From a bacterium (GTDB lineage Bacteria > Sysuimicrobiota > Sysuimicrobiia > Sysuimicrobiales > Segetimicrobiaceae), in assembly GCA_035308905.1 (NCBI GenBank), contig DATGFS010000068.1:1-36513 (forward strand): DNA of 36,513 nt. The letters run 5' to 3'. Positions 7,410 through 15,914 of the stretch are shown here, piece by piece. Under the pieces are notes generated by a model. That model was not told where the DNA came from and did no database searches. It saw only the letters and a list, made by a program, of their open reading frames with translations. The translations under genes and the position numbers were made by a program. Every line of letters begins with the position of its first letter. Positions within the stretch are counted from its first letter, which is position 1.

Positions 7410-8438
7410 TCAGTGCGAGACCCGCCGCAACGTCCAGCGAACGTTCGATTCGATCTGTTCGTGATGGCGCTGATAGAGCACGCCGCCGTAAATGATCGCG
7501 AGCCCAAGGACGGTCAGCGCGAACGGGAACATCACGGAGTCCTTGAACACGACGTAGGCGAGGCGGCCGAGGTAGATGTATACTCCGATCGCGCCGAAGA
7601 CGAGAAACACGCGCCGCTGCAGCAGCACCGCGGCGAACATCAGCGCCAGATTGACCAGTCCATACGCCGCCCATGACGATTCGCTGCTCATCAGCACCGT
7701 GAGCCCGCCCTCGAACGAGAGCAGGCCAAAGAGGTAGCCCCAGCGGGCGTAGTCGTCTGCGGTTCTTCGGTCGACGAGGATCGAGAGAGCCAGCATCACC
7801 AAGCCGGCGCCGACCGACACCCACAGCCGCGCGCGCCAGTCACCGTCCCACCCGATGGCCGGGTGCCCGAGAAGCAGCGGAGCCAGATCCATCGACATGT
7901 ACCAGAAGGCAAACGCGAGGGGGAACGTGAGGAACGGGAACCGCACGAACCGAAGGGCCACGAGGCCCGCCGCAATCGTGCCGGCCTCCATCAGGAACCA
8001 GCTGCCCCTGATCCACATGTGATACCCGGCGTAGGCTCCGGGGTCTCCCTGAGGCCAGATGCCCGTGGTTCGTTCGAGTCCGTAAATCGCAAGCGGCACC
8101 ATCGAGACCGCGAGCGTCACGAGCAGCCCGCCGGGCACCTGGTAAGTCTCGTCCTGCCACAGCCGCTGCCCGATCAGGGCCATGCAGGCGGCGTAGACCG
8201 TCGCGATGACCAAGATGCCGGGGCCGCCGAACCGCTCCCACGCCGTCGTCATGAACCACCCCATCGCGGCCATCACGACCAAGGCGCCCAGGTAGTACGC
8301 GACGTTGGGCACGTCGAAACGCGTGAATCCCGCGCGGCGTCCGTCGAGTGTGGTCCACATGAGCTCCGCCTGTTGGTCGGACAGCCCGCATTCCCCGGCG
8401 GCCTCAAGAAACCCGCGCTTACGGATCGTCGTGGACAT
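7410..8438 (-). CDS. Polytopic membrane protein of unknown function
   Basis: 342 residues from the ATG at 8438, preceded by GGGAGGTGG at ideal distance; a GTG 21 bases further upstream would put the Shine-Dalgarno inside the gene. The N-terminal 45 residues are soluble and helical (FLEAAGECGLSDQQAELMW). About eight to nine hydrophobic helices follow, including YYLGALVVMAAMGWFMTTAW, LVIATVYAACMALI, FPFLTFPLAFAFWYMSMDL and VMLALSILV. The architecture resembles DUF2157-type membrane proteins but I do not recognise a specific family. It is the third gene of a minus-strand group with the two small envelope genes upstream. A role at the membrane is inferred; no catalytic motif is seen. Confidence 0.75.
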   Translation of the reverse strand: MSTTIRKRGFLEAAGECGLSDQQAELMWTTLDGRRAGFTRFDVPNVAYYLGALVVMAAMGWFMTTAWERFGGPGILVIATVYAACMALIGQRLWQDETYQVPGGLLVTLAVSMVPLAIYGLERTTGIWPQGDPGAYAGYHMWIRGSWFLMEAGTIAAGLVALRFVRFPFLTFPLAFAFWYMSMDLAPLLLGHPAIGWDGDWRARLWVSVGAGLVMLALSILVDRRTADDYARWGYLFGLLSFEGGLTVLMSSESSWAAYGLVNLALMFAAVLLQRRVFLVFGAIGVYIYLGRLAYVVFKDSVMFPFALTVLGLAIIYGGVLYQRHHEQIESNVRWTLRRVSH

Positions 8439-8498
8439 GCGATCCACCTCCCGCTGCACCTACATCAATCATGGGGCCCCATGACGTGGACACCCGAC

Positions 8499-9014
8499 CT
8501 ACTTCGGGACGGCAATCGTGATGTTTTGCCGGCAGGCCGACGACTCGACCGCGATGCCCTGCTCCCGGAGGCCGCCGAGGATGCCGTTGAGCGTCGCGTC
8601 GCACATGGCGGGGCTGGGAAACGGCCCCATGACCTGCATGAGGCCTCTGCCTTCGAAGATCCGCATTTTTGTCGTGATGACCGTCCAGTAGCCGCCGGGC
8701 TTTTGAGCCGTCACCGGGCCGGTTGGAGCGGGCGTGCGCGCACGAAGTTCTTCTTCGACCGCCGTAAGCCGGACACCGTACGCGGCCAGTTCTCCCCGGA
8801 ACTCATTGACCTGACGTTGGATCGCCTCCAAGTCCGCCGTGGTCACCTGATCTCCCGTGGCCTGAGCGGGATTCGGCTGCGCGCGGACGTTCTGTGCGAG
8901 CACGCCGACGACGAGCGACACTGTCACAGCGAGCAGGCCGACGACGGCAAGACGCAGCCGCCGTTTCAACCCGGACACCCGTTCCCGAAGGATTTCAGGC
9001 GTCTGCGGATCCAC
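8499..9014 (-). CDS. Membrane-anchored periplasmic protein, unknown
   Basis: 171 residues from a GTG at 9014, six bases after GGAGGTG; a TTG at 9029 is in frame but would place the Shine-Dalgarno inside the gene. A basic N-terminus (LRERVSGLKRRLR) precedes one transmembrane helix (LAVVGLLAVTVSLVVGVLA). A Pro/Gln linker follows, then a short predicted coiled coil (LEAIQRQVNEFRGELAAYGV). The C-terminal globular part carries two cysteines (AMCDATL and ESSACRQNI) that could form a disulfide outside the cytoplasm. It lies between a 39-residue membrane peptide and a polytopic membrane protein on the same strand, so the three probably form one envelope-related operon. I do not recognise the family. 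Confidence 0.72.
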   Translation of the reverse strand: MDPQTPEILRERVSGLKRRLRLAVVGLLAVTVSLVVGVLAQNVRAQPNPAQATGDQVTTADLEAIQRQVNEFRGELAAYGVRLTAVEEELRARTPAPTGPVTAQKPGGYWTVITTKMRIFEGRGLMQVMGPFPSPAMCDATLNGILGGLREQGIAVESSACRQNITIAVPK

Positions 9015-9047
9015 GTGAACCACCTCCAATCTGTCGGTTGACCGGCC

Positions 9048-9167
9048 CTACCGAAAGACGACCGATACCGCGTAGCGAGCCGCGATGAACGTTCCAGCGA
9101 CGCACATCAGCGTGATCGCGATGCGTAGAACCGCATCCAGCGCCCGTGCCAGGCCTCGGATGTCCAT
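9048..9167 (-). CDS. 39-residue single-pass membrane peptide
   Basis: A short ORF beginning MDIRGLARALDAVLRIAITL and ending RYAVSVVFR. It has a near-perfect ribosome-binding site, GGGAGGAG, five bases before the ATG. It consists almost entirely of one amphipathic-to-hydrophobic helix (AVLRIAITLMCVAGTFIAA) with basic residues at both ends. It is the first gene of the minus-strand group and is followed 33 bases later by the anchored periplasmic protein. Support comes from the ribosome-binding site, hydrophobic composition and operon position; no homolog is recognised. It may be a small subunit or regulator of the membrane proteins downstream. Confidence 0.6.
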   Translation of the reverse strand: MDIRGLARALDAVLRIAITLMCVAGTFIAARYAVSVVFR

Positions 9168-9353
9168 CGGTCACTCCTCCCGCTGACCGTCCTCGGTATG
9201 CACCGTAGCAGCCCGGCCGGGAACGGGCATCGGCCTTTGGGCCCACGTAGCGCCACTGGGTCTTTCGGCCGATGTTCGCGGCCGGCGGGTGCGATAGCGT
9301 CGGGGTAGGCGATTCCGGGGACGATGGGATGCCGGGAAAGCGGGGGATGAGCG

Positions 9354-10004
9354 ATGGACGACTACGCGGCGCTTCGCTGGGCCTTTAGGGGGATCCTCAC
9401 GCTCGGCTTCGGTCTACAGGTAACGGGTGAGCAGCACATCCCCCCAAGCGGCCCCGTGATCCTGGCCGCCAATCACGGAAGTCAGATCGACCCCGTGGTG
9501 GTGGCGGCGGCCGTGCCGCGGCGGTGCACGTTCCTGGCCGCGGCCGAGTTGTTGACGATGCCGGTCCTGGGAGCGCTCATCCGGCCATTCCGGCCCGTCC
9601 CGATCAACCGCGGACGATTCGACCGCGGCGCTATCCAGGAGTGCCTGGCGCGCCTCGGGCGCGGCGAGGCGCTCGTGATCTTCCCGGAAGGGAAGATCAG
9701 CACCGACGGTTGCCTCCAGCCCGCCCACGACGGTCTCGCGTTCCTCGCCGCGCGGGCCCGCGTGCCGATTGTTCCGATCGGGATCGCCGGAACCTACGAG
9801 GTATGGCCGCTCGGAACGAGAATGCCCCGCCGAGGGAGGATCATCGTCCGCGCCGGGGCGCCCTTCGTACCGCTCGGAGCGCCGACCAGACGCGACCAAT
9901 CGGCGCTGACCGCGCGCGTGATGCAGGCGATCAGAGCCTTGTCGGGCTGTGCCGCGACGGCCTCGGAGGACGACGAGATAACCGGTTTGCGTGCCGCGAG
10001 TTGA
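9354..10004 (+). CDS. 1-acyl-sn-glycerol-3-phosphate acyltransferase (PlsC family)
   Basis: 216 residues. The acyltransferase signature motifs are present in order: H41-x4-D46 (NHGSQIDP, catalytic His and Asp), the INRGRFDRG phosphate-binding block (about 85-93), F110-P-E-G (FPEGKIS) and a VPIVPIGIAG block. These belong to PlsC-type enzymes that transfer an acyl chain from acyl-ACP or acyl-CoA to lysophospholipid or lysophosphatidate at the membrane. The ATG is preceded by GGGGGATGAG. The gene opens an operon whose next gene is an acyl-activating enzyme only 16 bases downstream, so this enzyme may act on lysophospholipids using locally activated fatty acid, as the two halves of E. coli Aas do. 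Confidence 0.9.
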   Translation: MDDYAALRWAFRGILTLGFGLQVTGEQHIPPSGPVILAANHGSQIDPVVVAAAVPRRCTFLAAAELLTMPVLGALIRPFRPVPINRGRFDRGAIQECLARLGRGEALVIFPEGKISTDGCLQPAHDGLAFLAARARVPIVPIGIAGTYEVWPLGTRMPRRGRIIVRAGAPFVPLGAPTRRDQSALTARVMQAIRALSGCAATASEDDEITGLRAAS

Positions 10005-10020
10005 TCAAGGGGGGATACTC

Positions 10021-11712
10021 GTGGACCGGCCGTGGCTCCGCAACTACGACGCAGGGGTTCCCGCAACACTCTCGTATCCGAGCATGCCGCTCTTCGGACT
10101 GCTTGAGGAGAGCGCCCGGAGGTTCCCAAACCGCCCCGCGGTTATCCTGGCCGGTCCCAAGTTTTCGGCCACCCTGACGTACCGCCGCCTCGACGGGCTC
10201 GCCAACCGCTTCGCCAACGTGTTGATTGCGCAGGGCGTCCGGCCGGGCGATCGGATCGCGCTGCACCTCCCGAACCTGCCCCAGTTCGTTGTGTGTTTCT
10301 ACGGCGCCCTCAAGGCCGGAGCGGCGGTGGTGCCCCTCAACCCGCTCTACACGGTCCGCGAGCTCACGCGAGCGTTCAAGAACGCGGAGCCGAGAGTGGT
10401 CGTCACCCTCTCCCGGTCGGCGCCGCAGGTCACTGTAGCGCTCGCGGAGTCGCACGGTGTATCGGTGATCGTGAGTGAACCGTACGATTTCTTTCCGTGG
10501 CTGTGGAGGTTGATCGCCGGACTGCGCATGCGCGGACAAGGCGGACCGGCGGCCGGCCCCGGACTCACCGCGCTGCTCCGGCGGGCCTCGCCCGGCGCGG
10601 CAAACGTGCCCGTCGACACGAACCACCTCGCGGTGCTGCAGTACACCGGCGGGACGACGGGTATTCCCAAGGGCGCGATGCTGAGCCACCGGAACCTCGT
10701 GGCGAACTGCATGCAGATGCGGCATTGGCTCAGCGACATGCGGGAGGGCCAAGAACGGTTCCTCGCAGTCGTGCCCTTCTTCCACGTGTACGGGCTCACC
10801 GTCGCGCTCAACACTCCGATCGCCGTCGGGGCGAGCGTGATCTGCGTGCTGATGGCCATGTTCGACACGCGGCTCGTGGCGGAGGCGATCGCCCGGTTCC
10901 GGCCCACCATTTTTCCCGGAGCCCCCGCGGTGTATCTTGCCATCAACCAGCTGAAGGACGTCCGGCGGTACAACCTGTCCTCCGTCAAGGTCTGCGTGAG
11001 CGGCTCGGCGAGCCTGCCCCGGGAGGTACAGGCCGAGTTCGAGCAGCTCACCGGGGCAACGGTCGTGGAAGGGTACGGCCTCACCGAAGCCTCGCCGGGC
11101 ACCCACACGAATCCGGTCCACGGCATGCGCAAGACGGGCAGCATCGGCCTGCCGATGCCCGACACCGACGTCCGAATCGTGGACCAGGACGGCGGGGTGG
11201 GCGACGTGGCGCCCGGCGACGCGGGAGAATTGATCGTCCGCGGGCCACAGGTGATGCAGGGCTACTGGCGCGCGCCCGAGGAGACGGCCGCGACGCTCCG
11301 GGACGGATGGCTCTACACGGGGGACATCGCCCGGATGGACGACGACGGGTACTTCTACATCGTTGATCGCAAGAAGGACCTGGTGATCATCGGGGGCCTG
11401 AAAGTGTACCCCCGAGAGATCGAAGAGGTGCTGCACGAGCACCCCAAGGTGCGCGAGGCGGTGGTCGTCGGCGTCCCGCACCGGGTCCGGGGAGAACAAC
11501 TCGTCGCCCAGGTGGTCCTCAAGGACGGTTCCGCCGGCGACGCGCGCGCGGTTCGCCGCGAGATTATCGAGTTCTGCCGGTCGCGGCTCGCCTCGTACAA
11601 AGTTCCCCGGCGCGTGCGGGTCGTCGACGCGCTGCCCAAATCCCCCATCGGGAAAGTCCTCCGGCGCGACATCCGCGACGCGGAGGCCGCGCGGACCGGC
11701 GAAGAGGACTAG
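10021..11712 (+). CDS. AMP-dependent long-chain acyl-CoA/acyl-ACP synthetase
   Basis: 563 residues from a GTG preceded by AAGGGGGGAT; an in-frame GTG at 9991 lies inside the upstream gene and is unlikely. ANL superfamily motifs are all present: the Ser/Thr/Gly-rich P-loop YTGGTTGIPKG (about 208-218), YGLTEASPG, DGWLYTGDIARMDDDGYFYI, the hinge DRKKDLVIIGGLKVYPREIE and the catalytic lysine K545 in SPIGKVLRRD. It adenylates a carboxylic acid, most likely a fatty acid, and transfers it to a thiol. Chain length and acceptor (CoA or ACP) are not readable. Its position directly after a PlsC-type acyltransferase suggests it supplies that enzyme with activated acyl chains. Confidence 0.93.
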   Translation: MDRPWLRNYDAGVPATLSYPSMPLFGLLEESARRFPNRPAVILAGPKFSATLTYRRLDGLANRFANVLIAQGVRPGDRIALHLPNLPQFVVCFYGALKAGAAVVPLNPLYTVRELTRAFKNAEPRVVVTLSRSAPQVTVALAESHGVSVIVSEPYDFFPWLWRLIAGLRMRGQGGPAAGPGLTALLRRASPGAANVPVDTNHLAVLQYTGGTTGIPKGAMLSHRNLVANCMQMRHWLSDMREGQERFLAVVPFFHVYGLTVALNTPIAVGASVICVLMAMFDTRLVAEAIARFRPTIFPGAPAVYLAINQLKDVRRYNLSSVKVCVSGSASLPREVQAEFEQLTGATVVEGYGLTEASPGTHTNPVHGMRKTGSIGLPMPDTDVRIVDQDGGVGDVAPGDAGELIVRGPQVMQGYWRAPEETAATLRDGWLYTGDIARMDDDGYFYIVDRKKDLVIIGGLKVYPREIEEVLHEHPKVREAVVVGVPHRVRGEQLVAQVVLKDGSAGDARAVRREIIEFCRSRLASYKVPRRVRVVDALPKSPIGKVLRRDIRDAEAARTGEED

Positions 11713-11715
11713 CCG

Positions 11716-12963
11716 ATGGATCAGACGCCGGCGAGGCCCCTCTCTCTCGCGCAGCTCATCTGGCTGGCCGTATTTTGGTTTGGCGTCAGCTTCACCTGGG
11801 GCGCGCTCCTCACCGTGGTGGTCCCGTCGGAGGTGCTCCGGTTCGTCCCCGAAGCGCAGAAAGGGCTCTACCTCGGGCTCCTCTTCGCGGGCGGCGCCGT
11901 GATCGCCATGGTGGTGTCTCCCGTCGCGGGCGCGTTGAGCGATCGCTCGACGCTGCCGTTCGGCCGCCGCCGGCCGTTCGTCGTGGCCGGCGCGCTGCTC
12001 GCCGTACCCGGACTGCTCGGCATGCGGTACGCGCCGACCTACACGACGTTTGCGGCGGCCCTGCTCTGGGTGCAGTTGACGGTCAACGTGGCCGCGAGCG
12101 CCTTCAACGGGCTGATTCCCGACAAAATTCCTGCCGGCCAGCGCGGCGCGATGTCGGGGGTCATGGGCGGTATGATGATGGGAGGGACGATCGCCGCCGC
12201 CCTGCTGTCGGGACGCCTCGTCGGGCAGGGCGTGACCGGCGCCATCTACTGGATCATCGCCGCCGTGCTGCTCGCCTGCATGACGGTCGTCGTCTGGAAG
12301 GTCCGGGAGACTCCGCTGCGGGACGCCCCGCCGTTTGCGCTGCCGGCCTTCCTCCGGTCGTTCTGGGTCGACCCACGCCGCTATCCGGACTTCGCCTGGT
12401 TATTCGCGACGCGGGGGCTGGTCATGCTGGGGTTTTACACGATCATCACCTTCCTCCAGTTCTTCATTCACGATACGCTGCATCTCTCCAGGCCGGAGGC
12501 GGCGCAGGCCACCGGGACAATCAGCGCCGTCGTGATCGCCGCCGGCGCGCTCGTTGCGATGGCGGCCGGGCCGGCGTCGGATCTGATAGGGCGCAAAGGC
12601 ATCGTCTCGACCGCGGGAATGTTCCTGGCCTTCACCGGTGTGGGCCTGCTCTTTCAGCCGTCCTTTCACGCCCTTCTTTGGATCGGCGTGCTGTTCGGCA
12701 TCGGCTACGGAGCGTACGCCAGCGTGGACTGGGCGCTCGCGATCGACGTCCTCCCCTCGGGCCAATCGGCCGCGAAGGATCTTGGGATCTGGGCCATCGC
12801 GAACACGCTGCCGCAGGTGCTCGCGCCCGTCATCGGAGGGCCGCTCCTCGATGTTTTCAACCGGACGGCCCCAAACGCCGGGTACTCGGTCATCTTTTCG
12901 CTGGCGATCGTCGAGGTGGCGCTTGGCTCGGTCTTCATTTGGAAGATCAAGGGCACTCGATAA
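11716..12963 (+). CDS. MFS transporter, 12 TM
   Basis: 415 residues starting three bases after the ligase stop. Twelve hydrophobic helices in two halves are visible. The loop between helices 2 and 3 carries GALSDRSTLPFGRRRPFVV (about 72-90), the D-R-x-x-x-x-x-G-R-R-R-P-F form of MFS motif A typical of the GPH/SLC45-like branch; the second half has the matching GPASDLIGRKG. Sugar or sugar-like substrates are usual for that branch. Here, however, the acyltransferase-ligase-transporter gene order resembles the Aas-LplT lysophospholipid system, so a lipid substrate is a possible alternative. No periplasmic domain is seen. Confidence 0.88.
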   Translation: MDQTPARPLSLAQLIWLAVFWFGVSFTWGALLTVVVPSEVLRFVPEAQKGLYLGLLFAGGAVIAMVVSPVAGALSDRSTLPFGRRRPFVVAGALLAVPGLLGMRYAPTYTTFAAALLWVQLTVNVAASAFNGLIPDKIPAGQRGAMSGVMGGMMMGGTIAAALLSGRLVGQGVTGAIYWIIAAVLLACMTVVVWKVRETPLRDAPPFALPAFLRSFWVDPRRYPDFAWLFATRGLVMLGFYTIITFLQFFIHDTLHLSRPEAAQATGTISAVVIAAGALVAMAAGPASDLIGRKGIVSTAGMFLAFTGVGLLFQPSFHALLWIGVLFGIGYGAYASVDWALAIDVLPSGQSAAKDLGIWAIANTLPQVLAPVIGGPLLDVFNRTAPNAGYSVIFSLAIVEVALGSVFIWKIKGTR

Positions 12964-12971
12964 CCGCGTCC

Positions 12972-13802
12972 ATGCGGCCGCTGTTCGCCACCATTCTTCG
13001 CGGCCGCTGGGGCAGATGGTTCAGCCGCGAACCCGCGATTCCCGACCCTCGGCTGCGCGCGGTCACCTTTCCGAGCGCCGACGGGGTCAGGCTGGCCGGT
13101 TGGTACGGCGAGCTGTCCAGGACGGCCGCGACGATCATCCTCTGCCACGGTGCGCCGGGCGACAAACGCGACATGGCGGGCCTCGCCGGCGCCCTGATGG
13201 ATGCCGGGTTCGATGTCCTGGCGTTCGATTTCCGCGGTTGGGGTGAGAGCGGCCGAACCCGCGTCACTCTCGGGCACCGGGAAGTCCAGGACGTGTTAGG
13301 TGCCGTCGAGTTCGTACGCACCCGGCGGGCCGGCCGGCGACACCCTATCGGGATCGTCGGTCTTTCGATGGGCGCGGCGGCGGCGATCATCGCCGCCGCC
13401 CAGACTCCCGCGATCGATGTGGTCGTCGCCGACAGCAGTTATGCCAGGCTCGATCAGAGCGTTGAGCGCATCGCGCGCCGCGTCTGGAGCCCGTTCGACC
13501 TACCCGCGGCACGACGGGCCCGTCGGCTCGGCGAACACCTCATCGGAGCGCCGCTGGCGTCCGTCGCGCCCGTCGAGGCCGTCGCCAGGATCAGTCCGCG
13601 TCCGGTTCTGATCATCCATGGGCGGCGGGATAGGCTGACCGACGTCGCGGATGCGCACGCCCTCTACCGCGCGTGCGGCGATCCGAAGGCTCTGTGGATC
13701 GTCGAGCGCGCCGGGCATGCGCGGACGCGCCGCGTCGGGACCCGGGAGTACGATCGGCGCGTCATCGGGTTCTTCAACACATACGTCGCGGCGATGACGT
13801 GA
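12972..13802 (+). CDS. Alpha/beta hydrolase
   Basis: 276 residues, starting eight bases after the transporter stop. The serine hydrolase fold is clear: HGAPGDKRD oxyanion-hole segment (H59-G60), nucleophile elbow GLSMG with S132, acid D220 in HGRRDRLTD and histidine H249 in RAGHARTRR. The segment DFRGWGESG is typical of lysophospholipase/monoglyceride-lipase and prolyl-peptidase-like branches. In this lipid operon a lysophospholipase or carboxylesterase role is plausible but not proven. No signal peptide or membrane helix is obvious, although the first 15 residues are basic and hydrophobic enough for peripheral membrane binding. Confidence 0.88.
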   Translation: MRPLFATILRGRWGRWFSREPAIPDPRLRAVTFPSADGVRLAGWYGELSRTAATIILCHGAPGDKRDMAGLAGALMDAGFDVLAFDFRGWGESGRTRVTLGHREVQDVLGAVEFVRTRRAGRRHPIGIVGLSMGAAAAIIAAAQTPAIDVVVADSSYARLDQSVERIARRVWSPFDLPAARRARRLGEHLIGAPLASVAPVEAVARISPRPVLIIHGRRDRLTDVADAHALYRACGDPKALWIVERAGHARTRRVGTREYDRRVIGFFNTYVAAMT

Positions 13803-13815
13803 GGGGGGAAGCGTC

Positions 13816-15069
13816 GTGCGGCAGCCGCCGTCGATCACGGGGTTTCGGCCGGCCAGACCCAGCCGGATCTTCATCAGGCTGATGCGGTTGGTGAACCGGT
13901 TCTACGCGATGCCGCGGGCGCGTGTCTCGTGCGAGGTTCGAGAGACGAGCACGCTCCGGCGCCTCCCGCCGGGTGTTCTGATCACGCCCAACCACTCCGA
14001 CTTCGCCGATGCCATGGTGGTGACGGAGCTGATGCGCCGGACCGGCCGGTTTGCGACGTTCATGGCGACCCGCGAGAACTTCGACGTTAACCAAGGCCTG
14101 AACGGCCTCGTCATGCAGTGGATGGGCGGGTTTTCCGTCAACCGCGGCGGGGAGAACGCGAAGTGCCAGCAATTTGCGAAAGACATCCTCAAGCGGAGGC
14201 GCTACGACCTGCTCGTCTTCCCCGAGGGCGAAGTCTATCTGCTGAACGACCTGGTGATGCCGTTCAAGCCGGGCGTCGCGATGCTCGCGCTCGACGTCGC
14301 GAGCGAGAACCGCAGGGAGGGACATTCGGCGCGCCCCATCGTGATCGTCCCCGTTGCGATCAAGTACCGTTATCTGGGCGACGTCACGCCCGCGTTGGAC
14401 CGCATGGCGGCGGATCTCGAAGCGGCGTACTTCGGAGAGCGGCGTACGGGTCCGCTCTACGACCGTATCTACGCGATCGGGGTCGAGCTGCTCGGTCGCA
14501 AAGAGGAGGAGTGGGGCCTCCGCGCCGACCCGGCGTGGACCGTGTACGATCGCGTCCATCGCATCCAAAAATTTCTCCTCGAAAGCCTGGAGCGCCGGTA
14601 TCTCGGCCGGGTGCGGGACGAGTTCCCGTTCGACCGGGCCCGCCGGCTGATGCTCCACTTGCTCGAAGCGGTGGACGCCCTGCGTGTGCAGCCTGACCTC
14701 TCCGAGGCGGAGCGGGCGGCGCGCACCGCGGACCTCCGGCGAGACCTCGAGCGGGCGGAGGCCGCGGCCCGTTCAGTGTCCTTTGCCGACGATTACGTGC
14801 TCAACCGTCCGACGCCGGAACGCATGGCGGAGACGTTGACGAAGCTCGAACGGGAGATCCGCGGCCGCTACGTTGAGCTCCCCAAGGTCAGGCGATCGGC
14901 AATCGTCACGGTCGGCGAGCCGATCGACGTGCGCGGGTACCTCGCCGCGTACGACGCGCGGGGCACCCGCAAGGAGACGGTCCTGCGGCTCACGCGCGAC
15001 CTGCAAACGGGCATCCAAACCATGATCGACGCGGCCAACGCCGCCGGCGATCCACGCGTCCGGGCATGA
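13816..15069 (+). CDS. Second PlsC-like glycerolipid acyltransferase with C-terminal extension
   Basis: 417 residues from a GTG preceded by GGGGGGAAG. The N-terminal half is a PlsC-type acyltransferase: H60-x4-D65 in PNHSDFAD, FSVNRGGEN as the arginine block, FPEGE (135-139) and a VIVPVAIKY strand. The C-terminal part (about 215-417) is an alpha-helical, charged extension without recognised motifs, so the protein is nearly twice the size of ordinary PlsC. Its substrate is probably a lysophospholipid or other hydroxylated lipid. Its stop overlaps the next gene's start (ATGA), so the two are translationally coupled. Two acyltransferases in one operon suggest remodelling of both glycerol positions or of different lipids. 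Confidence 0.87.
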   Translation: MRQPPSITGFRPARPSRIFIRLMRLVNRFYAMPRARVSCEVRETSTLRRLPPGVLITPNHSDFADAMVVTELMRRTGRFATFMATRENFDVNQGLNGLVMQWMGGFSVNRGGENAKCQQFAKDILKRRRYDLLVFPEGEVYLLNDLVMPFKPGVAMLALDVASENRREGHSARPIVIVPVAIKYRYLGDVTPALDRMAADLEAAYFGERRTGPLYDRIYAIGVELLGRKEEEWGLRADPAWTVYDRVHRIQKFLLESLERRYLGRVRDEFPFDRARRLMLHLLEAVDALRVQPDLSEAERAARTADLRRDLERAEAAARSVSFADDYVLNRPTPERMAETLTKLEREIRGRYVELPKVRRSAIVTVGEPIDVRGYLAAYDARGTRKETVLRLTRDLQTGIQTMIDAANAAGDPRVRA

Positions 15070-15914
15070 CGCTTGCGGGCGCGGGCGGAGGGCGGTGGGC
15101 CGGAGGCTTTCTCGACCGGCTGGTGCAGCATCAACTCGCCGAGCAGGCGACGATCATCGCGTTCAACATCATCTATGCGATGTTTCCCCTCGCGCTCTCA
15201 CTTACGGCAATCGGAGGGTTTGTCTACCGGGGCGGCCCCGCGCGGGCGGGGCTCCTCCACGCGATCCACGCCGCGTTTCCCGCGGAGGTCGCCCGGGAGA
15301 TGACCGACGTGATCAACACCGCCGGGAGCCACTCGGGGCTCCTCGGCCTGATCGGGTTCCTCGCGCTGTTCTGGGCCGGCTCGAATCTGTTCACCGCGAT
15401 CGAAACGAGCTTCGGCCGGATCTTCGAGGTGCCGCCGCGCGGGGTCGTGCATCAGCGCCTGGTCGCCTTCCTCATGATCCTGGCGTTTTCGATGTTGCTC
15501 GTTTTGTCCGTGGCTGCCTCGAATATCGCCCTGCTCATGAACGCGCGCCACGCCCCCGTGCCCGGGTGGGGGCGAATCCTCGGGCTGGTCGGCGGCTGGG
15601 CGTTCGCCGTGTTGACGCCGCTCCTACTCTATTGGATGGTGCCGAACGTCCGGCTGCCCTTTCGCGCGCTCTGGCCGGGCGCGGTGTCCGCGGGGACGGC
15701 CCTCCAACTCATCACGCTGGTGTTCCCGCTCTACATCCGGTATCTCGCCGGGGTGAACCGGTTCGGCGACGCGTTCAGCCTGACGTTCCTTCTGATGACG
15801 TGGTCCTACCTGGTGGCATTCGCCCTGCTGGCCGGGGCAGAGGTCAATGCACTTCGCCTCGCCGCCCAAGCCCCAATCGCGAGGCCAGCACCGCGGCCTC
15901 CGTCCGGTGGTTGA
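15066..15914 (+). CDS. YihY/BrkB family inner-membrane protein
   Basis: 282 residues beginning in the ATGA overlap with the acyltransferase. About six transmembrane helices are visible. Characteristic YihY/virulence-factor-BrkB features include an N-terminal ATIIAFNIIYAMFPLALSLT, LLGLIGFLALFWAGSNLFTAIETSFGRIF, a central VPNVRLPFRALWPGAVSAG and LTFLLMTWSYLVAFALLAGAE near the end. The family was once annotated as ribonuclease BN but is now regarded as transport- or lipid-associated membrane proteins of uncertain function. As the last gene of the lipid operon it may act in lipid movement. Its last 71 bases overlap the convergent response regulator gene, which is unusual. Confidence 0.9.
   Translation: MTLAGAGGGRWAGGFLDRLVQHQLAEQATIIAFNIIYAMFPLALSLTAIGGFVYRGGPARAGLLHAIHAAFPAEVAREMTDVINTAGSHSGLLGLIGFLALFWAGSNLFTAIETSFGRIFEVPPRGVVHQRLVAFLMILAFSMLLVLSVAASNIALLMNARHAPVPGWGRILGLVGGWAFAVLTPLLLYWMVPNVRLPFRALWPGAVSAGTALQLITLVFPLYIRYLAGVNRFGDAFSLTFLLMTWSYLVAFALLAGAEVNALRLAAQAPIARPAPRPPSGG

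Noticed and set aside
7863-9041. 392-residue plus-strand ORF
   Set aside because: It is antisense to two minus-strand genes with strong ribosome-binding sites and membrane helices; the translation is low-complexity Arg/Pro/His.
9931-11499. 522-residue minus-strand ORF
   Set aside because: Shadow of the acyl ligase gene, which carries all ANL superfamily motifs.
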